From NCBI GenBank assembly GCA_002416125.1, contig DIBU01000013.1:62001-126000 (forward strand): DNA of 64,000 bases, written 5' to 3'. Each line of letters begins with the position of its first letter. Position 1 is the stretch's first letter. Origin of the DNA: Halieaceae bacterium UBA5044 (GTDB taxonomy: Bacteria; Pseudomonadota; Gammaproteobacteria; Pseudomonadales; Halieaceae). The notes beneath the pieces were generated by a model, which saw nothing but the letters and a program-made list of their open reading frames with translations, had not been told where the DNA came from and did no database searches. This document shows positions 25,274-34,162 of this stretch, one piece after another. The position numbers were made by a program, and so were the translations under genes.

Positions 25274-26370
25274 GCGAGGCGCCTCTGGTTCTGATGATGG
25301 CGGGCGGCACGGGCGGACATGTCTATCCGGCGCTGGCCGTAGCCGACGCCCTGCAGGCACGGGGCTACCGCATCGCCTGGACGGGCACAGCGCGCGGACT
25401 GGAAGCGCGGGTCGTGCCGGCGGCGGGATACCCCCTGCACCTGCTTCCTGTGCGCGGTGTGCGCGGCAAGAACCTCGCAGACACGGCGCTCGGCGCGGTG
25501 CTGCTGCTCTGGTCCTGCCTGCGCGCTGTGCACCTGGTGTGGCGTCTCGCGCCGTCCTGCGTGGTGGGTATGGGTGGCTACGTGGCGGGCCCCGCAGGTC
25601 TGGCGGCCTGGTTGCTGCGCAAGCCACTGCTGATCCACGAACAGAATGCGGTAGCGGGTACCACCAACCGTTTGCTGGCCCCGCTGGCCCGCCGGGTAGC
25701 GGCGGGTTTTCCCGGTGCGTTCCCGGCCGAGCGGGCGGTGACCGTGGTCGGTAACCCGGTGCGCCGCGCGCTGCTCGAGGCGGCCGACAAGCAGCTGTGG
25801 GATTACCACGGCCAGCGTCCGCTGCAGGTGCTGGTACTGGGTGGGAGCCTGGGAGCGCAGCCGCTGAACACCCTGCTTCCCGAGGTGCTGCGCCACTTGC
25901 GGCAACGGCTGGGTGATGACGCTGTGCGCGTCTGGCATCAGTCCGGGCAGGCGCACGTGGAGAGCCTGCGGGCCGACTACGGCACATTGCTGGATGCAGG
26001 CGTGCAGGTCAGTGCCTTTATCGAGGATATGGCGTCGGCCTACGCCTGGGCCGATGTCGTGATCTGCCGGGCAGGTGCGTTGACGGTGGCCGAACTGGCC
26101 ATTATGGGCCGTCCCGCATTGTTGATTCCGCTGCCTCACGCCATCGACGATCACCAGACGGCCAATGCGCGCGCACTGTCGGATCGCGGTGCCGCGCTGA
26201 TGTTGCGCCAGGCTGACCTGTCGGCCCGGGAGGTCGCCGCAACGCTGGCCGGATACATCAGCAACCCCAAACGCCTGGCGGCCATGGCGGCGGCCGCCTC
26301 CGCCGCGGCGCAGCCACAGGCAACAGCGCGGGTTGCCGATCTTTGCGAGGAGCTGATACGCCATGACTGA
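25270..26370 (+). CDS. murG: UDP-GlcNAc:lipid I GlcNAc transferase MurG
   Basis: A 366-residue GT28 glycosyltransferase at the cytoplasmic membrane face that makes lipid II. N-terminal glycine loop MMAGGTGGHVYPALAVAD, WTGTARGLEARVVPAAGY, GMGGYVAGPAGLAAWLLRKP, HEQNAVAGTTNRLLA, the second glycine loop VLGGSLGAQPLN, and the donor-binding motif CRAGALTVAELAIMGRPALLIPLPHA with DDHQTANA. ATG 25270 has an ideal AAAGGAGG at 25257-25264 and overlaps the ftsW stop. The same frame stays open back to 23920, but there it is antisense-phase noise within murD/ftsW. Confidence 0.97.
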   Translation: MSEAPLVLMMAGGTGGHVYPALAVADALQARGYRIAWTGTARGLEARVVPAAGYPLHLLPVRGVRGKNLADTALGAVLLLWSCLRAVHLVWRLAPSCVVGMGGYVAGPAGLAAWLLRKPLLIHEQNAVAGTTNRLLAPLARRVAAGFPGAFPAERAVTVVGNPVRRALLEAADKQLWDYHGQRPLQVLVLGGSLGAQPLNTLLPEVLRHLRQRLGDDAVRVWHQSGQAHVESLRADYGTLLDAGVQVSAFIEDMASAYAWADVVICRAGALTVAELAIMGRPALLIPLPHAIDDHQTANARALSDRGAALMLRQADLSAREVAATLAGYISNPKRLAAMAAAASAAAQPQATARVADLCEELIRHD

Positions 26371-27799
26371 ACGCAGCGCCTATACCGTGCCGGAAATGCG
26401 CCGTATCCGCAGGATCCACATGATTGGCGTCGGTGGCACGGGTATGAGCGGGATTGCCGAGGTCCTGGTCAACCTCGGCTATGCGGTGTCGGGCTCCGAC
26501 CTGCGTCCCAGCTCCGTGACGGCACGCCTGCAACAGCTTGGCATCGAGGTCTTTATCGGCCACGCCGCGGAACACGTGCGCGACGCCGACGTGGTGGTCA
26601 GTTCCAGTGCCGTGCGCGCCGACAACCCGGAAGTGGTGGCAGCTCGCGCAGCGCGCGTGCCGGTTGTTCCCCGCGCTGAAATGCTCGCTGAGCTGATGCG
26701 CTATCGTCACGGTATCGCGGTGGCGGGCACCCACGGCAAAACCACGACAACGAGCCTGATTGCCGCAGTGTTCGCGGAAGCGGGCCTGGATCCAACGTTC
26801 GTCATCGGTGGCCTGGTGAATTCCGCCGGCAGCAACGCGCAGCTGGGAGCCAGTCGCTTCCTGGTGGCCGAGGCGGATGAAAGCGACGCGTCCTTCCTGC
26901 ACCTGCAGCCGATGGTTACCGTCGTGACGAATATTGAAGCGGATCACATGGAAACCTACGGTGGTGACTTTGCGACCCTGCGCAGCACCTTCCTCGAGTT
27001 CCTCCACAACCTGCCGTTCTACGGGCTCGCCGTGCTCTGTGTCGATGATCCGGTGGTTGCCGGCTTGTTGCCCGACCTGTCTCGCCAGTTCCTTACCTAT
27101 GGTTTCGATGAGGCGGCGGACTACCGCATCATGGATGTGCGCAAGCAGGGGTTGACCACCGAGTTCACAGTCTCGCGTCCCGGGGAACTGCCGCCGCTGT
27201 CGATACAGCTGAATATGCCCGGCGAGCACAACGTGCTGAACGCCACGGCGGCGATTGCCGTTGCCTGCGATGAGGGTGTGGATGACGCCGCGATTCAGCG
27301 CGGCCTCGCGGGTTTCGCGGGTGTCGGGCGTCGCTTCAGTGTGTTGGGTGAGCTGGCGGTGGCAGGCGGCAGTGCGCTGCTGGTGGACGACTACGGACAC
27401 CACCCGACGGAAGTGCGCGCGACGCTGGAATCCGCCCGGCAGGCCTGGCCGGATCGCCGTGTGGTGATGGTGTACCAGCCGCATCGGTACTCGCGCACGC
27501 GGGACCTGTACGAAGATTTCGTGGCGGTGCTGTCGCGCTGTGATGCGCTGCTGCTGCTGGACGTGTATCCGGCCGGCGAGGAGCCGATTCCCGGTGCAGA
27601 CAGCCGCAGCCTGACGCGGAGTATCCGCCAGCGCGGGCAGGTAGAGCCGGTGTTCGTGGAGAGTATCGACGAGGTTGCCAACGTCCTGTGTGGAATTCTG
27701 CGCGATGGTGATGTCGTGATTACCCAGGGCGCGGGCAACATTGCGCGGCTCGCGCAGGATCTCCAGACGCTGGGCAGCCTGGCGGAGGTTCACCCATGA
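26363..27799 (+). CDS. murC: UDP-MurNAc-L-alanine ligase MurC
   Basis: A 478-residue Mur ligase that adds L-alanine, the first stem residue. N-terminal Rossmann motif HMIGVGGTGMSGIAEVL, ATP loop VAGTHGKTTTTSLIAAVF, VAEADESDASFLHLQP, TNIEADHMETYGGDF, VDDYGHHPTEVRATL and YQPHRYSRTRDLYEDF; all standard. The start codon lies 8 bases inside murG, and the stop overlaps ddlB. Confidence 0.97.
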   Translation: MTERSAYTVPEMRRIRRIHMIGVGGTGMSGIAEVLVNLGYAVSGSDLRPSSVTARLQQLGIEVFIGHAAEHVRDADVVVSSSAVRADNPEVVAARAARVPVVPRAEMLAELMRYRHGIAVAGTHGKTTTTSLIAAVFAEAGLDPTFVIGGLVNSAGSNAQLGASRFLVAEADESDASFLHLQPMVTVVTNIEADHMETYGGDFATLRSTFLEFLHNLPFYGLAVLCVDDPVVAGLLPDLSRQFLTYGFDEAADYRIMDVRKQGLTTEFTVSRPGELPPLSIQLNMPGEHNVLNATAAIAVACDEGVDDAAIQRGLAGFAGVGRRFSVLGELAVAGGSALLVDDYGHHPTEVRATLESARQAWPDRRVVMVYQPHRYSRTRDLYEDFVAVLSRCDALLLLDVYPAGEEPIPGADSRSLTRSIRQRGQVEPVFVESIDEVANVLCGILRDGDVVITQGAGNIARLAQDLQTLGSLAEVHP

Positions 27800-28725
27800 G
27801 TTGGCAGCAGGCAAGCTCAGGACCGATGGCCGTGCTGCTGGGCGGTCGCTCTGCGGAGCGTGATGTATCGCTGCAGACCGGCGCAACCATTGTCGCCGCC
27901 TTGCGGGGCCTTGGCTGTGACGTGCGCGCCGTTGACCCGTCCACGACTGGCTGGGTGGCGCAACTCGAGGATGTGAGCTTCGCCTTCAATGCGCTGCACG
28001 GCCCCGGCGGTGAGGACGGTGTGATTCAGGGTGCCCTGGAAACCCTGCAGATTCCCTACTCGGGTTCTGGCGTGCTGGGTTCGGCACTGGCGATGGACAA
28101 ACAGCGCAGCAAGCAGCTGTGGCAGGGCGTGGGGGTCAGCACCGGCGGTTTTGTGGTGCTTGACGCCGGCAGCGACTGGGAAGCGATCATCGCCCGTTTC
28201 GGTAAGGTGTTCGTAAAACCGGCCTGCGAGGGCTCCAGTGTCGGCATGGCGCCGGCGGCGACAGCGCAGGCACTGGCGCAGGCCTGGCGCAAGGCAGCGG
28301 CCTTCGGCGGCACCGTTCTGGCCGAGCAGTTCATCGATGGTCCCGAGTATACCGTTGCGGTTCTGGGGGACAGCACGCTGCCGTCGATCCGTATGGAAAC
28401 CGATCGGGAGTTCTACGACTACGAGGCGAAGTACCTGTCGGACGAGACACGCTATCACTGCCCCAGCGGCCTGAGCGCAGAAGATGAAGCGGAAGCCAGC
28501 GCGGTGGCGCTGGCCGCATTTCGCAGCCTCGGCTGCTCAGTCTGGGGGCGCGTGGATCTGATGCGCGACCGCGACGGCCGCTTTTACGTGCTGGAAGTGA
28601 ACACCATTCCCGGTATGACTTCGCACAGTCTTGTGCCGATGGCGGCGCGCGCGGTGGGCATGTCCATCGAGGTTCTGGTGCAACGTATCGTGGAATTGAG
28701 CTGGGAGGGCCGTGCGCATGGTTGA
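27796..28725 (+). CDS. ddlB: D-alanine-D-alanine ligase DdlB
   Basis: A 309-residue ATP-grasp enzyme that makes the D-Ala-D-Ala dipeptide used by MurF. Seen: VLLGGRSAERDVSLQTG, ALHGPGGEDGVIQGALETL, YSGSGVLGSALAMDKQRSKQLW, FVKPACEGSSVGM, EQFIDGPEYTVAVLG, and the metal-binding end FYVLEVNTIPGMTSHSLVPMAA. It overlaps murC (ATGA) and reaches 8 bases into ftsQ. Confidence 0.96.
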   Translation: MSWQQASSGPMAVLLGGRSAERDVSLQTGATIVAALRGLGCDVRAVDPSTTGWVAQLEDVSFAFNALHGPGGEDGVIQGALETLQIPYSGSGVLGSALAMDKQRSKQLWQGVGVSTGGFVVLDAGSDWEAIIARFGKVFVKPACEGSSVGMAPAATAQALAQAWRKAAAFGGTVLAEQFIDGPEYTVAVLGDSTLPSIRMETDREFYDYEAKYLSDETRYHCPSGLSAEDEAEASAVALAAFRSLGCSVWGRVDLMRDRDGRFYVLEVNTIPGMTSHSLVPMAARAVGMSIEVLVQRIVELSWEGRAHG

Positions 28726-29557
28726 CACGCGCAGGACCACCGCACACCGGCGCCGCAGCTCCGCGGGGGCGACCCGTCGTCGCGCCGTGCGCGCACCGCG
28801 GGCGGACATGCGCCCGGGACTGCGCCTGCTGGGTGGCTGGGTAAACCGCCTGCTGATCCTGCTGGGCGTCGGTGTGGTTTGTGTCGTGGGCCTGCGCGGC
28901 TGGATTGCCCTGCAGGAGCTTCCGGTGCAGCGCATTGCCGTGACGGGCAATTTGCATCGCACCCAGACCGAACTCGTGCAGGACATGGTGCAGCCCGCGC
29001 TGGTGGGCGGGTTCCTGAGTGCCAACCTGGAGGACGTGCGCGCGCGCCTGCAGGCGCTGCCCTGGATCTACCAGGTGAGCGTGCGGCGGCGCTGGCCCAG
29101 CACGCTGGAGATCAATGTGCAGGAGCAGCTGCCTATCGCGCGCTGGGGGCAGGGGGGCTTTCTCAACCATGAGGGTGAGGTGTTCCAGTCGTCCAGCGTG
29201 GCAGGTGAGGCATCGCTGCCGCGACTTGACGGCCCCGCGGGCTCCGCACGTGAACTGATTGTGAGCTACCAGCAGCTGGGCGAACTGCTGCAGCCCCTGG
29301 GACTGGTCCTGCATGCGCTGTCGCTGGATGAGCGCGGGCACCTCAGTGCCGAGCTCGACAGCGGTACGCAGCTGGCGCTGGGCAACGTGGACTTCGGCGA
29401 TCGCCTCGAGCGCTTTGCAACGGTGTATCGACGTGAGCTGGCAGCGCGCTGGGACGAGGTCGAGCGCGTCGACCTGCGCTACGAGAACGGCATGGCGGTA
29501 GCCTTCCGCGAACCCGCGGTAGACGCCGCGCAACTGGCCAGCGTGGCCGAAAAATAA
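28718..29557 (+). CDS. ftsQ: Cell division protein FtsQ
   Basis: A 279-residue bitopic division protein. The cytoplasmic N-terminus is very Arg-rich (about residues 1-35), followed by one transmembrane helix (LLILLGVGVVCVVGL). The POTRA domain (about 68-137; PVQRIAVTGNLHRTQTELVQDMV, then LPWIYQVSVRRRWPSTLEINVQEQLPIARW) and the beta domain to the C-terminus follow. FtsQ recruits FtsLB to the septum. ATG 28718 is preferred to GTG 28712 because GGGAGG (28703-28708) lies 9 bases before it. Confidence 0.94.
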   Translation: MVDTRRTTAHRRRSSAGATRRRAVRAPRADMRPGLRLLGGWVNRLLILLGVGVVCVVGLRGWIALQELPVQRIAVTGNLHRTQTELVQDMVQPALVGGFLSANLEDVRARLQALPWIYQVSVRRRWPSTLEINVQEQLPIARWGQGGFLNHEGEVFQSSSVAGEASLPRLDGPAGSARELIVSYQQLGELLQPLGLVLHALSLDERGHLSAELDSGTQLALGNVDFGDRLERFATVYRRELAARWDEVERVDLRYENGMAVAFREPAVDAAQLASVAEK

Positions 29558-29579
29558 TCGAGTGGGGAGTATCACTGCC

Positions 29580-30818
29580 ATGGGCAGCGTTCAGGACAAA
29601 AGGATGATCGTGGGACTGGACATCGGCACCTCCAAGGTCGTGGCCCTCGTCGGCGAGATCGGTTCCGAGGGGGGGCTCGAGGTGGTCGGCATTGGCTCAC
29701 ACCCGTCCAAGGGTATGAAAAAGGGCGTGATCGTCAACATCGAATCCACGGTGCAGTCTATCCAGCGTGCCGTGGAGGAAGCGGAGCTGATGGCGGGCTG
29801 CCAGATTCACTCGGTGTACGTGGGCATCGCAGGTAGCCACATTCGCAGCCTGAACTCCCACGGTATTGTTGCCATTCGCGACCGCGAGGTACAGCCGCCG
29901 GATCTGGAGCGGGTGCTTGATGCGGCGCAGGCGGTGGCTATCCCTGCCGACCAGAAAGTGCTGCATATCCTGCCCCAGGAGTACGTCATCGATAACCAGG
30001 AAGGCGTCAAGGAGCCGCTGGGCATGTCCGGCGTGCGCCTGGAGGCCAAGGTCCACCTCGTCACCTGCGCAGTCAACGCGGCGCAGAATATCGAGAAGTG
30101 CATTCGTCGCTGTGGCCTGGAAGTGGAAGAGGTGATTCTCGAGCAGTTGGCCTCCAGCTACTCGGTGCTGACGGAAGACGAGCGAGAGCTGGGTGTTTGC
30201 CTGGTGGATATCGGTGGGGGCACCACGGATATTGCCATATTCACCGAGGGGTCTATCCGCCACACGGGGGTGATACCCATCGCGGGCGACCAGGTGACCA
30301 ACGACATTGCCACGGCGCTGCGCACGCCCACCCAGCATGCCGAGGAAATCAAGATCAAGTACGCCTGTGCGTTGACCCAGCTGGCGGGCCCTGATGAAAC
30401 GATCAAGGTGCCGAGTGTCGGTGACCGGCCCCCCCGCGATCTGTCACGGCAGTCGCTGGCGGAGGTGGTGGAGCCGCGCTACGACGAACTGTTCACCCTC
30501 ATTCAGGGTGAGCTGCGCCGCAGTGGCTACGAGGAGGCCATCCGCGCCGGTGTGGTGCTCACCGGCGGCACGTCCAAGATGGAAGGCGTGGTTGAGCTGG
30601 CGGAGGAAATTTTCCACATGCCGGTGCGGGTGGGTTACCCGCAAACGGTGAAGGGGCTGAACGATATCGTGCGCAACCCGATCTACTCCACCGGCGTAGG
30701 CCTGTTGCAGTACGGCCAGAAGCAGGCCGGCGAGCGCGCCGGCAGTGCCCAGCGCAGCGTCGCCAGCGGTGATGGGCTGGTGGCGCGCCTGCGCAACTGG
30801 ATACAGAGCAATTTCTGA
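29580..30818 (+). CDS. ftsA: Cell division protein FtsA
   Basis: A 412-residue actin-like ATPase that tethers FtsZ filaments to the membrane. Marks: MIVGLDIGTSKVVALVGEI (phosphate 1), the 1C domain region, LVDIGGGTTDIAIF (phosphate 2), RHTGVIPIAGDQVTNDIA and VLTGGTSKMEGVVELA (adenosine motif). The C-terminus (VARLRNWIQSNF) is the amphipathic membrane-targeting helix. ATG 29580 fits the family; GGGGAG (29564-29568 region) is its likely ribosome-binding site. ftsZ follows after 63 bases. Confidence 0.96.
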   Translation: MGSVQDKRMIVGLDIGTSKVVALVGEIGSEGGLEVVGIGSHPSKGMKKGVIVNIESTVQSIQRAVEEAELMAGCQIHSVYVGIAGSHIRSLNSHGIVAIRDREVQPPDLERVLDAAQAVAIPADQKVLHILPQEYVIDNQEGVKEPLGMSGVRLEAKVHLVTCAVNAAQNIEKCIRRCGLEVEEVILEQLASSYSVLTEDERELGVCLVDIGGGTTDIAIFTEGSIRHTGVIPIAGDQVTNDIATALRTPTQHAEEIKIKYACALTQLAGPDETIKVPSVGDRPPRDLSRQSLAEVVEPRYDELFTLIQGELRRSGYEEAIRAGVVLTGGTSKMEGVVELAEEIFHMPVRVGYPQTVKGLNDIVRNPIYSTGVGLLQYGQKQAGERAGSAQRSVASGDGLVARLRNWIQSNF

Positions 30819-30839
30819 AGTTTTTTTGCGGTAAACCGT

Positions 30840-30853
30840 CACGCCACGGCGTG
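30840..30853. repeat. Inverted repeat in the ftsA-ftsZ spacer
   Basis: CACGCC (30840-30845) and GGCGTG (30848-30853) are perfect inverted repeats with two bases between, following a run of seven T at 30821-30827. It could be a small operator or RNA hairpin before ftsZ. Confidence 0.35.
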
Positions 30854-30881
30854 GCCACATAAAGGAAAGGGGAGAAACGCT

Positions 30882-32039
30882 ATGTTTGAACTTATCGACA
30901 ACGTACCACAGAACGCGGTCATCAAGGTTATCGGTGTTGGCGGTGGCGGCGGCAACGCGGTCAAGCACATGATCGAGAACTCTGTTGAAGGCGTGGATTT
31001 CATCTGTGCCAATACCGATGCGCAGGCGCTCTCGGACATCCGTTCGAAGACCGTGCTGCAACTCGGAGGCGCCATCACCAAGGGCCTGGGAGCGGGAGCG
31101 AATCCGGAGATCGGTCGCGCGGCGGCACTTGAGGATCGCGATCGTATTGCCGATGCACTGCGCGGCGCCGACATGGTGTTCATCACGGCAGGGATGGGTG
31201 GCGGCACCGGTACCGGGGGTGCGCCGATCGTCGCGGAAGTGGCGCGGGAAATGGGTATTCTCACGGTGGCCGTGGTCACCCGGCCGTTCCCGTTCGAGGG
31301 CAAGAAGCGTCTGGCGATCGCGCTTGAGGGTGTGCAGGAACTGCAGCAACACGTCGATTCTTTGATCACCATTCCGAACGAAAAGTTGCTGGAAGTGCTC
31401 GGAAAAAGTACCAGTTTATTGGATGCCTTCAAAGAAGCGAATGATGTATTGTTGGGCGCAGTTCAGGGTATTGCCGACCTGATCATTCGTCCCGGCATGA
31501 TCAACGTGGATTTTGCCGATGTACGTACGGTCATGTCCGAGATGGGCATGGCGATGATGGGAACCGGCTCTGCCCGCGGTGAAAACCGCGCCCGTGAGGC
31601 GGCAGAGCGTGCGATCAACAGCCCGCTGCTGGATGATATCGACCTCCGCGGAGCGCGCGGCATTCTGGTGAACATCACCGCGGGTCTGGATCTGTCGCTT
31701 GGCGAGTTTTCCGAAGTTGGCGACACGATCGAGGAATTTGCGTCGGATGACGCGACAGTAGTGGTCGGCACCGTGATTGACCCGAACATGACCGACGAAC
31801 TCAAGGTCACGGTGGTGGCGACAGGTCTGGGCAGCGAGGTGGCACGTGCGGCGCCGCTGCAGGTAGTGGGCACCACGCCGCGTGCAGCGGTTGTGGCAGC
31901 AGATGAAGAGCCCGATTACCGCGATCTGGAGCGGCCGACCAAGATGCGTCGCGCCATGTCAGCCGGTGGCGAGGCCGCGGCGATGGCGAGTGACGATTAT
32001 TTTGACATCCCCGCATTTTTGCGGCGCCAGGCGGACTGA
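30882..32039 (+). CDS. ftsZ: Cell division tubulin homologue FtsZ
   Basis: A 385-residue GTPase that polymerises into the Z-ring. N-terminal IKVIGVGGGGGNAVKHMI, tubulin signature GGGTGTG in GMGGGTGTGGAPIVAEVA, the T7-loop NVDFADVRTVMSEMGMAMMG, a variable linker (about 318-370) and the conserved C-terminal peptide DYFDIPAFLRRQAD that binds FtsA and ZipA. GGGGAG lies about 7 bases before the ATG. It ends the division half of the cluster. Confidence 0.98.
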   Translation: MFELIDNVPQNAVIKVIGVGGGGGNAVKHMIENSVEGVDFICANTDAQALSDIRSKTVLQLGGAITKGLGAGANPEIGRAAALEDRDRIADALRGADMVFITAGMGGGTGTGGAPIVAEVAREMGILTVAVVTRPFPFEGKKRLAIALEGVQELQQHVDSLITIPNEKLLEVLGKSTSLLDAFKEANDVLLGAVQGIADLIIRPGMINVDFADVRTVMSEMGMAMMGTGSARGENRAREAAERAINSPLLDDIDLRGARGILVNITAGLDLSLGEFSEVGDTIEEFASDDATVVVGTVIDPNMTDELKVTVVATGLGSEVARAAPLQVVGTTPRAAVVAADEEPDYRDLERPTKMRRAMSAGGEAAAMASDDYFDIPAFLRRQAD

Positions 32040-32047
32040 CGAGGCAT

Positions 32048-32066
32048 AGCCGACACACCATCGGCT
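32048..32066 (+). other. Stem-loop between ftsZ and lpxC
   Basis: AGCCGA (32048-32053) and TCGGCT (32061-32066) form a 6-bp stem with a 7-base loop, without a T-tract. It may separate ftsZ and lpxC expression by mRNA processing; weak evidence. Confidence 0.3.
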
Positions 32067-32103
32067 GCCGCGGAGGGTCCGGGGCAGAGGAGATGGTGAA
32101 GGT

Positions 32104-33015
32104 ATGATTCGACAGCGCACATTACGCAATGCCATCAAGGCAACGGGCGTCGGTTTGCACACGGGTGAGAAAGTGTATCTCACCCTGTCGCCTGCCCCCA
32201 TTGATGCGGGTATTGTATTCCGCCGCGTGGACCTCGACCCGGTGGTCGAAATCCCTGCGCGCGCAGAAAATGTGCGGGAGACCACGCTCTCGACCACGCT
32301 GATCGCCAACGGCGAGAAAGTGTCGACCGTGGAGCACCTGCTGTCGGCGATGGCGGGGCTGGGCATCGACAATGCCTTTGTCGATGTCAGCGCGTCGGAA
32401 GTGCCGATTATGGACGGCAGTGCGGGCCCGTTTGTGTTCCTCATCCAGTCCGCGGGAATCGAGGAACAGAACGCGGCGAAGAAATTCATTCGCATCAAGC
32501 GTCCGGTTACGGTGGAAGACGGGGACAAGACAGCCAGCTTTCTCCCCTTTGATGGCTTCAAGGTCTCGTTTTCCATCGAATTTGATCACCCTGTTTTCCG
32601 CGAGCGGTCACCGCACGCGGAAATCGACTTTTCCAGCACCTCCTTCGTCAAGGAAGTGAGCCGCGCGCGCACCTTCGGATTCATGCACGAAATCGAATAC
32701 CTGCGCTCCCAGGGGCTGGCCCGTGGCGGCAGCGTCGACAACGCCATTGTGGTGGACGAATACCGCATCCTGAACCAGGACGGCCTGCGCTACGACGACG
32801 AGTTCGTCAAACACAAGATTCTCGACGCGATCGGCGACATCTACTTGCTCGGCTACAGCGTTATCGGCGAATACCGGGCACACAAGTCCGGTCACGCACT
32901 CAATAATGCCTCACTGCGGGCCCTGATCGCCCAGCCTGATGCCTGGGAAATGGTGACCTTCGAGGATGAGGCCACCGCGCCGATTTCCTACTCGCTGAGC
33001 CCTGCCGCCGCCTGA
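32104..33015 (+). CDS. lpxC: UDP-3-O-acyl-GlcNAc deacetylase LpxC
   Basis: A 303-residue zinc deacetylase, the committed step of lipid A synthesis. Seen: MIRQRTLRNAIKATGVGLHTGEKV, the zinc His in STVEHLLSAMAGLGIDNAFVD, ARTFGFMHEIEYLRSQGLARGGS, NAIVVDEY, DDEFVKHKILDAIGDIYLLG (HKxxD zinc motif), and GHALNNASLRAL with the catalytic His. The C-terminal region resembles the FtsH degradation-signal region of LpxC. It is the last gene of the dcw cluster, as in E. coli and Pseudomonas. Confidence 0.97.
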   Translation: MIRQRTLRNAIKATGVGLHTGEKVYLTLSPAPIDAGIVFRRVDLDPVVEIPARAENVRETTLSTTLIANGEKVSTVEHLLSAMAGLGIDNAFVDVSASEVPIMDGSAGPFVFLIQSAGIEEQNAAKKFIRIKRPVTVEDGDKTASFLPFDGFKVSFSIEFDHPVFRERSPHAEIDFSSTSFVKEVSRARTFGFMHEIEYLRSQGLARGGSVDNAIVVDEYRILNQDGLRYDDEFVKHKILDAIGDIYLLGYSVIGEYRAHKSGHALNNASLRALIAQPDAWEMVTFEDEATAPISYSLSPAAA

Positions 33016-33146
33016 TACCCCCTGCCCAGGGCCGCTGGCGCGCCCGCCACGCCCCTCGGTGCCCCGGTCGGTGCCGCAAATTGCTATTGGTAATATTCCC
33101 GTGACTATGGCACACTCGCGCGTCAGTTCATTGCAACCGGTTGCCA

Positions 33147-34079
33147 ATGAAGGTCATCCTGATAAGCCGCAAACACGGCGGGTCCCGCTCTCTCGAGCTG
33201 GGTCGCTGGTCACGCGCCCTGCTGTCCCTGTGCTGTCTGGGGCTGCCGCTGGGTATGGTGGCACTGGGCTATTTCGTCGGTCAGGAGTCCCAGGCGCGCG
33301 ACCTGCGCGACAATTCCCTGGACAGCCTGCAGGATGAGCTGGCCACCCAGTCAACCGAGCTGGAGGGCCTGCGCCTCGAGGCCGAGCGCAAGCTGCAGGC
33401 CATGACCCTGAGTCTGGCGGAGCTGCAGGCGCGAATGACGCGCCTCGACGCCCTCGGCGAACACCTCACGGCCATGGCCGATCTGCAGGACGGCGAGTTC
33501 GATTTCAGCCAGCCCCCGGCGGTCGGTGGTCCCCTCGCGGCCGATTCCAGCGTTGAATACCTTGCTCCTGACCTGACCGGCGAGCTGCAGCATTTCGCCG
33601 AGCGCCTCACCGAGCGCGAACAGCAGCTGGAGATTCTCGAGTCGCTGCTTACCCACCGGAAGCTGGATGAGGAGGCCTGGGTATCCGGCCGTCCCGTGGA
33701 AAAAGGCTGGGTGTCGTCGGGTTTTGGCGTACGCACGGATCCGTTTTCGGGCAAGCGTTCCGCCCACTACGGCATAGACTACGCTGGCAAGGCGGGGTCC
33801 AATGTGATCGCGGTGGCCGGTGGCGTAGTGACCTTTTCGGGCAACGACCGCAACGGCTACGGGATGATGGTGGAAGTCTCCCACGGTGACGGGCTGGTCA
33901 CGCGTTACGCCCACAATCAGTCCAATTTGGTAGAGCCCGGCGACCTCGTACGCAAGGGCCAGCCCATAGCCCTCATGGGCTCCAGCGGGCGCGCTACCGG
34001 CCCCCACGTGCATTTCGAAGTGTACAAGCACGGCCGTCCTGTCGACCCCTCCAGCTACGTGCGTCGCACACGACGCTGA
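33147..34079 (+). CDS. M23 family LytM-type murein peptidase
   Basis: A 310-residue membrane-anchored protein. There is a short cytoplasmic start, one membrane helix (about residues 20-45), a long periplasmic coiled coil (about 50-100 and again 150-175), and a C-terminal M23 domain (about 195-300). The zinc ligands are all present: HYGIDYAG (His and Asp) and HVHFEV (HxH motif), plus RYAHN with the catalytic His. It should therefore be an active endopeptidase rather than a degenerate EnvC-type activator. ATG 33147 is chosen over the TTG at 33141. The gene takes the place of secM between lpxC and secA; Pseudomonas has an M23 gene in the same position. Confidence 0.92.
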   Translation: MKVILISRKHGGSRSLELGRWSRALLSLCCLGLPLGMVALGYFVGQESQARDLRDNSLDSLQDELATQSTELEGLRLEAERKLQAMTLSLAELQARMTRLDALGEHLTAMADLQDGEFDFSQPPAVGGPLAADSSVEYLAPDLTGELQHFAERLTEREQQLEILESLLTHRKLDEEAWVSGRPVEKGWVSSGFGVRTDPFSGKRSAHYGIDYAGKAGSNVIAVAGGVVTFSGNDRNGYGMMVEVSHGDGLVTRYAHNQSNLVEPGDLVRKGQPIALMGSSGRATGPHVHFEVYKHGRPVDPSSYVRRTRR

Positions 34080-34104
34080 ACCTCCCATCGCGCAAAAATC
34101 GTTT

Positions 34105-34129
34105 CCCGCCGGGTATCACACCGGGCGGG
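34105..34129 (+). promoter_or_regulatory. Stem-loop in the secA leader
   Basis: CCCGCCGGGT (34105-34114) and ACCGGGCGGG (34120-34129) form a 10-bp stem with a single mismatch and a 5-base loop, 33 bases before secA. No T-tract follows. It could be a terminator-like element for the M23 gene or a structure that governs secA translation. Confidence 0.4.
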
Positions 34130-34162
34130 TGAAGCCCTGATGTCTAACGCAGTGACCCTTTA

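Noticed and set aside
33016..33146. secM-like arrest peptide or promoter before the M23 gene and secA
   Set aside because: No frame with a signal peptide and Pro-rich arrest end is present. A TTGCTA ... TATGGC promoter can be drawn at 33081-33111 but the spacing is poor.
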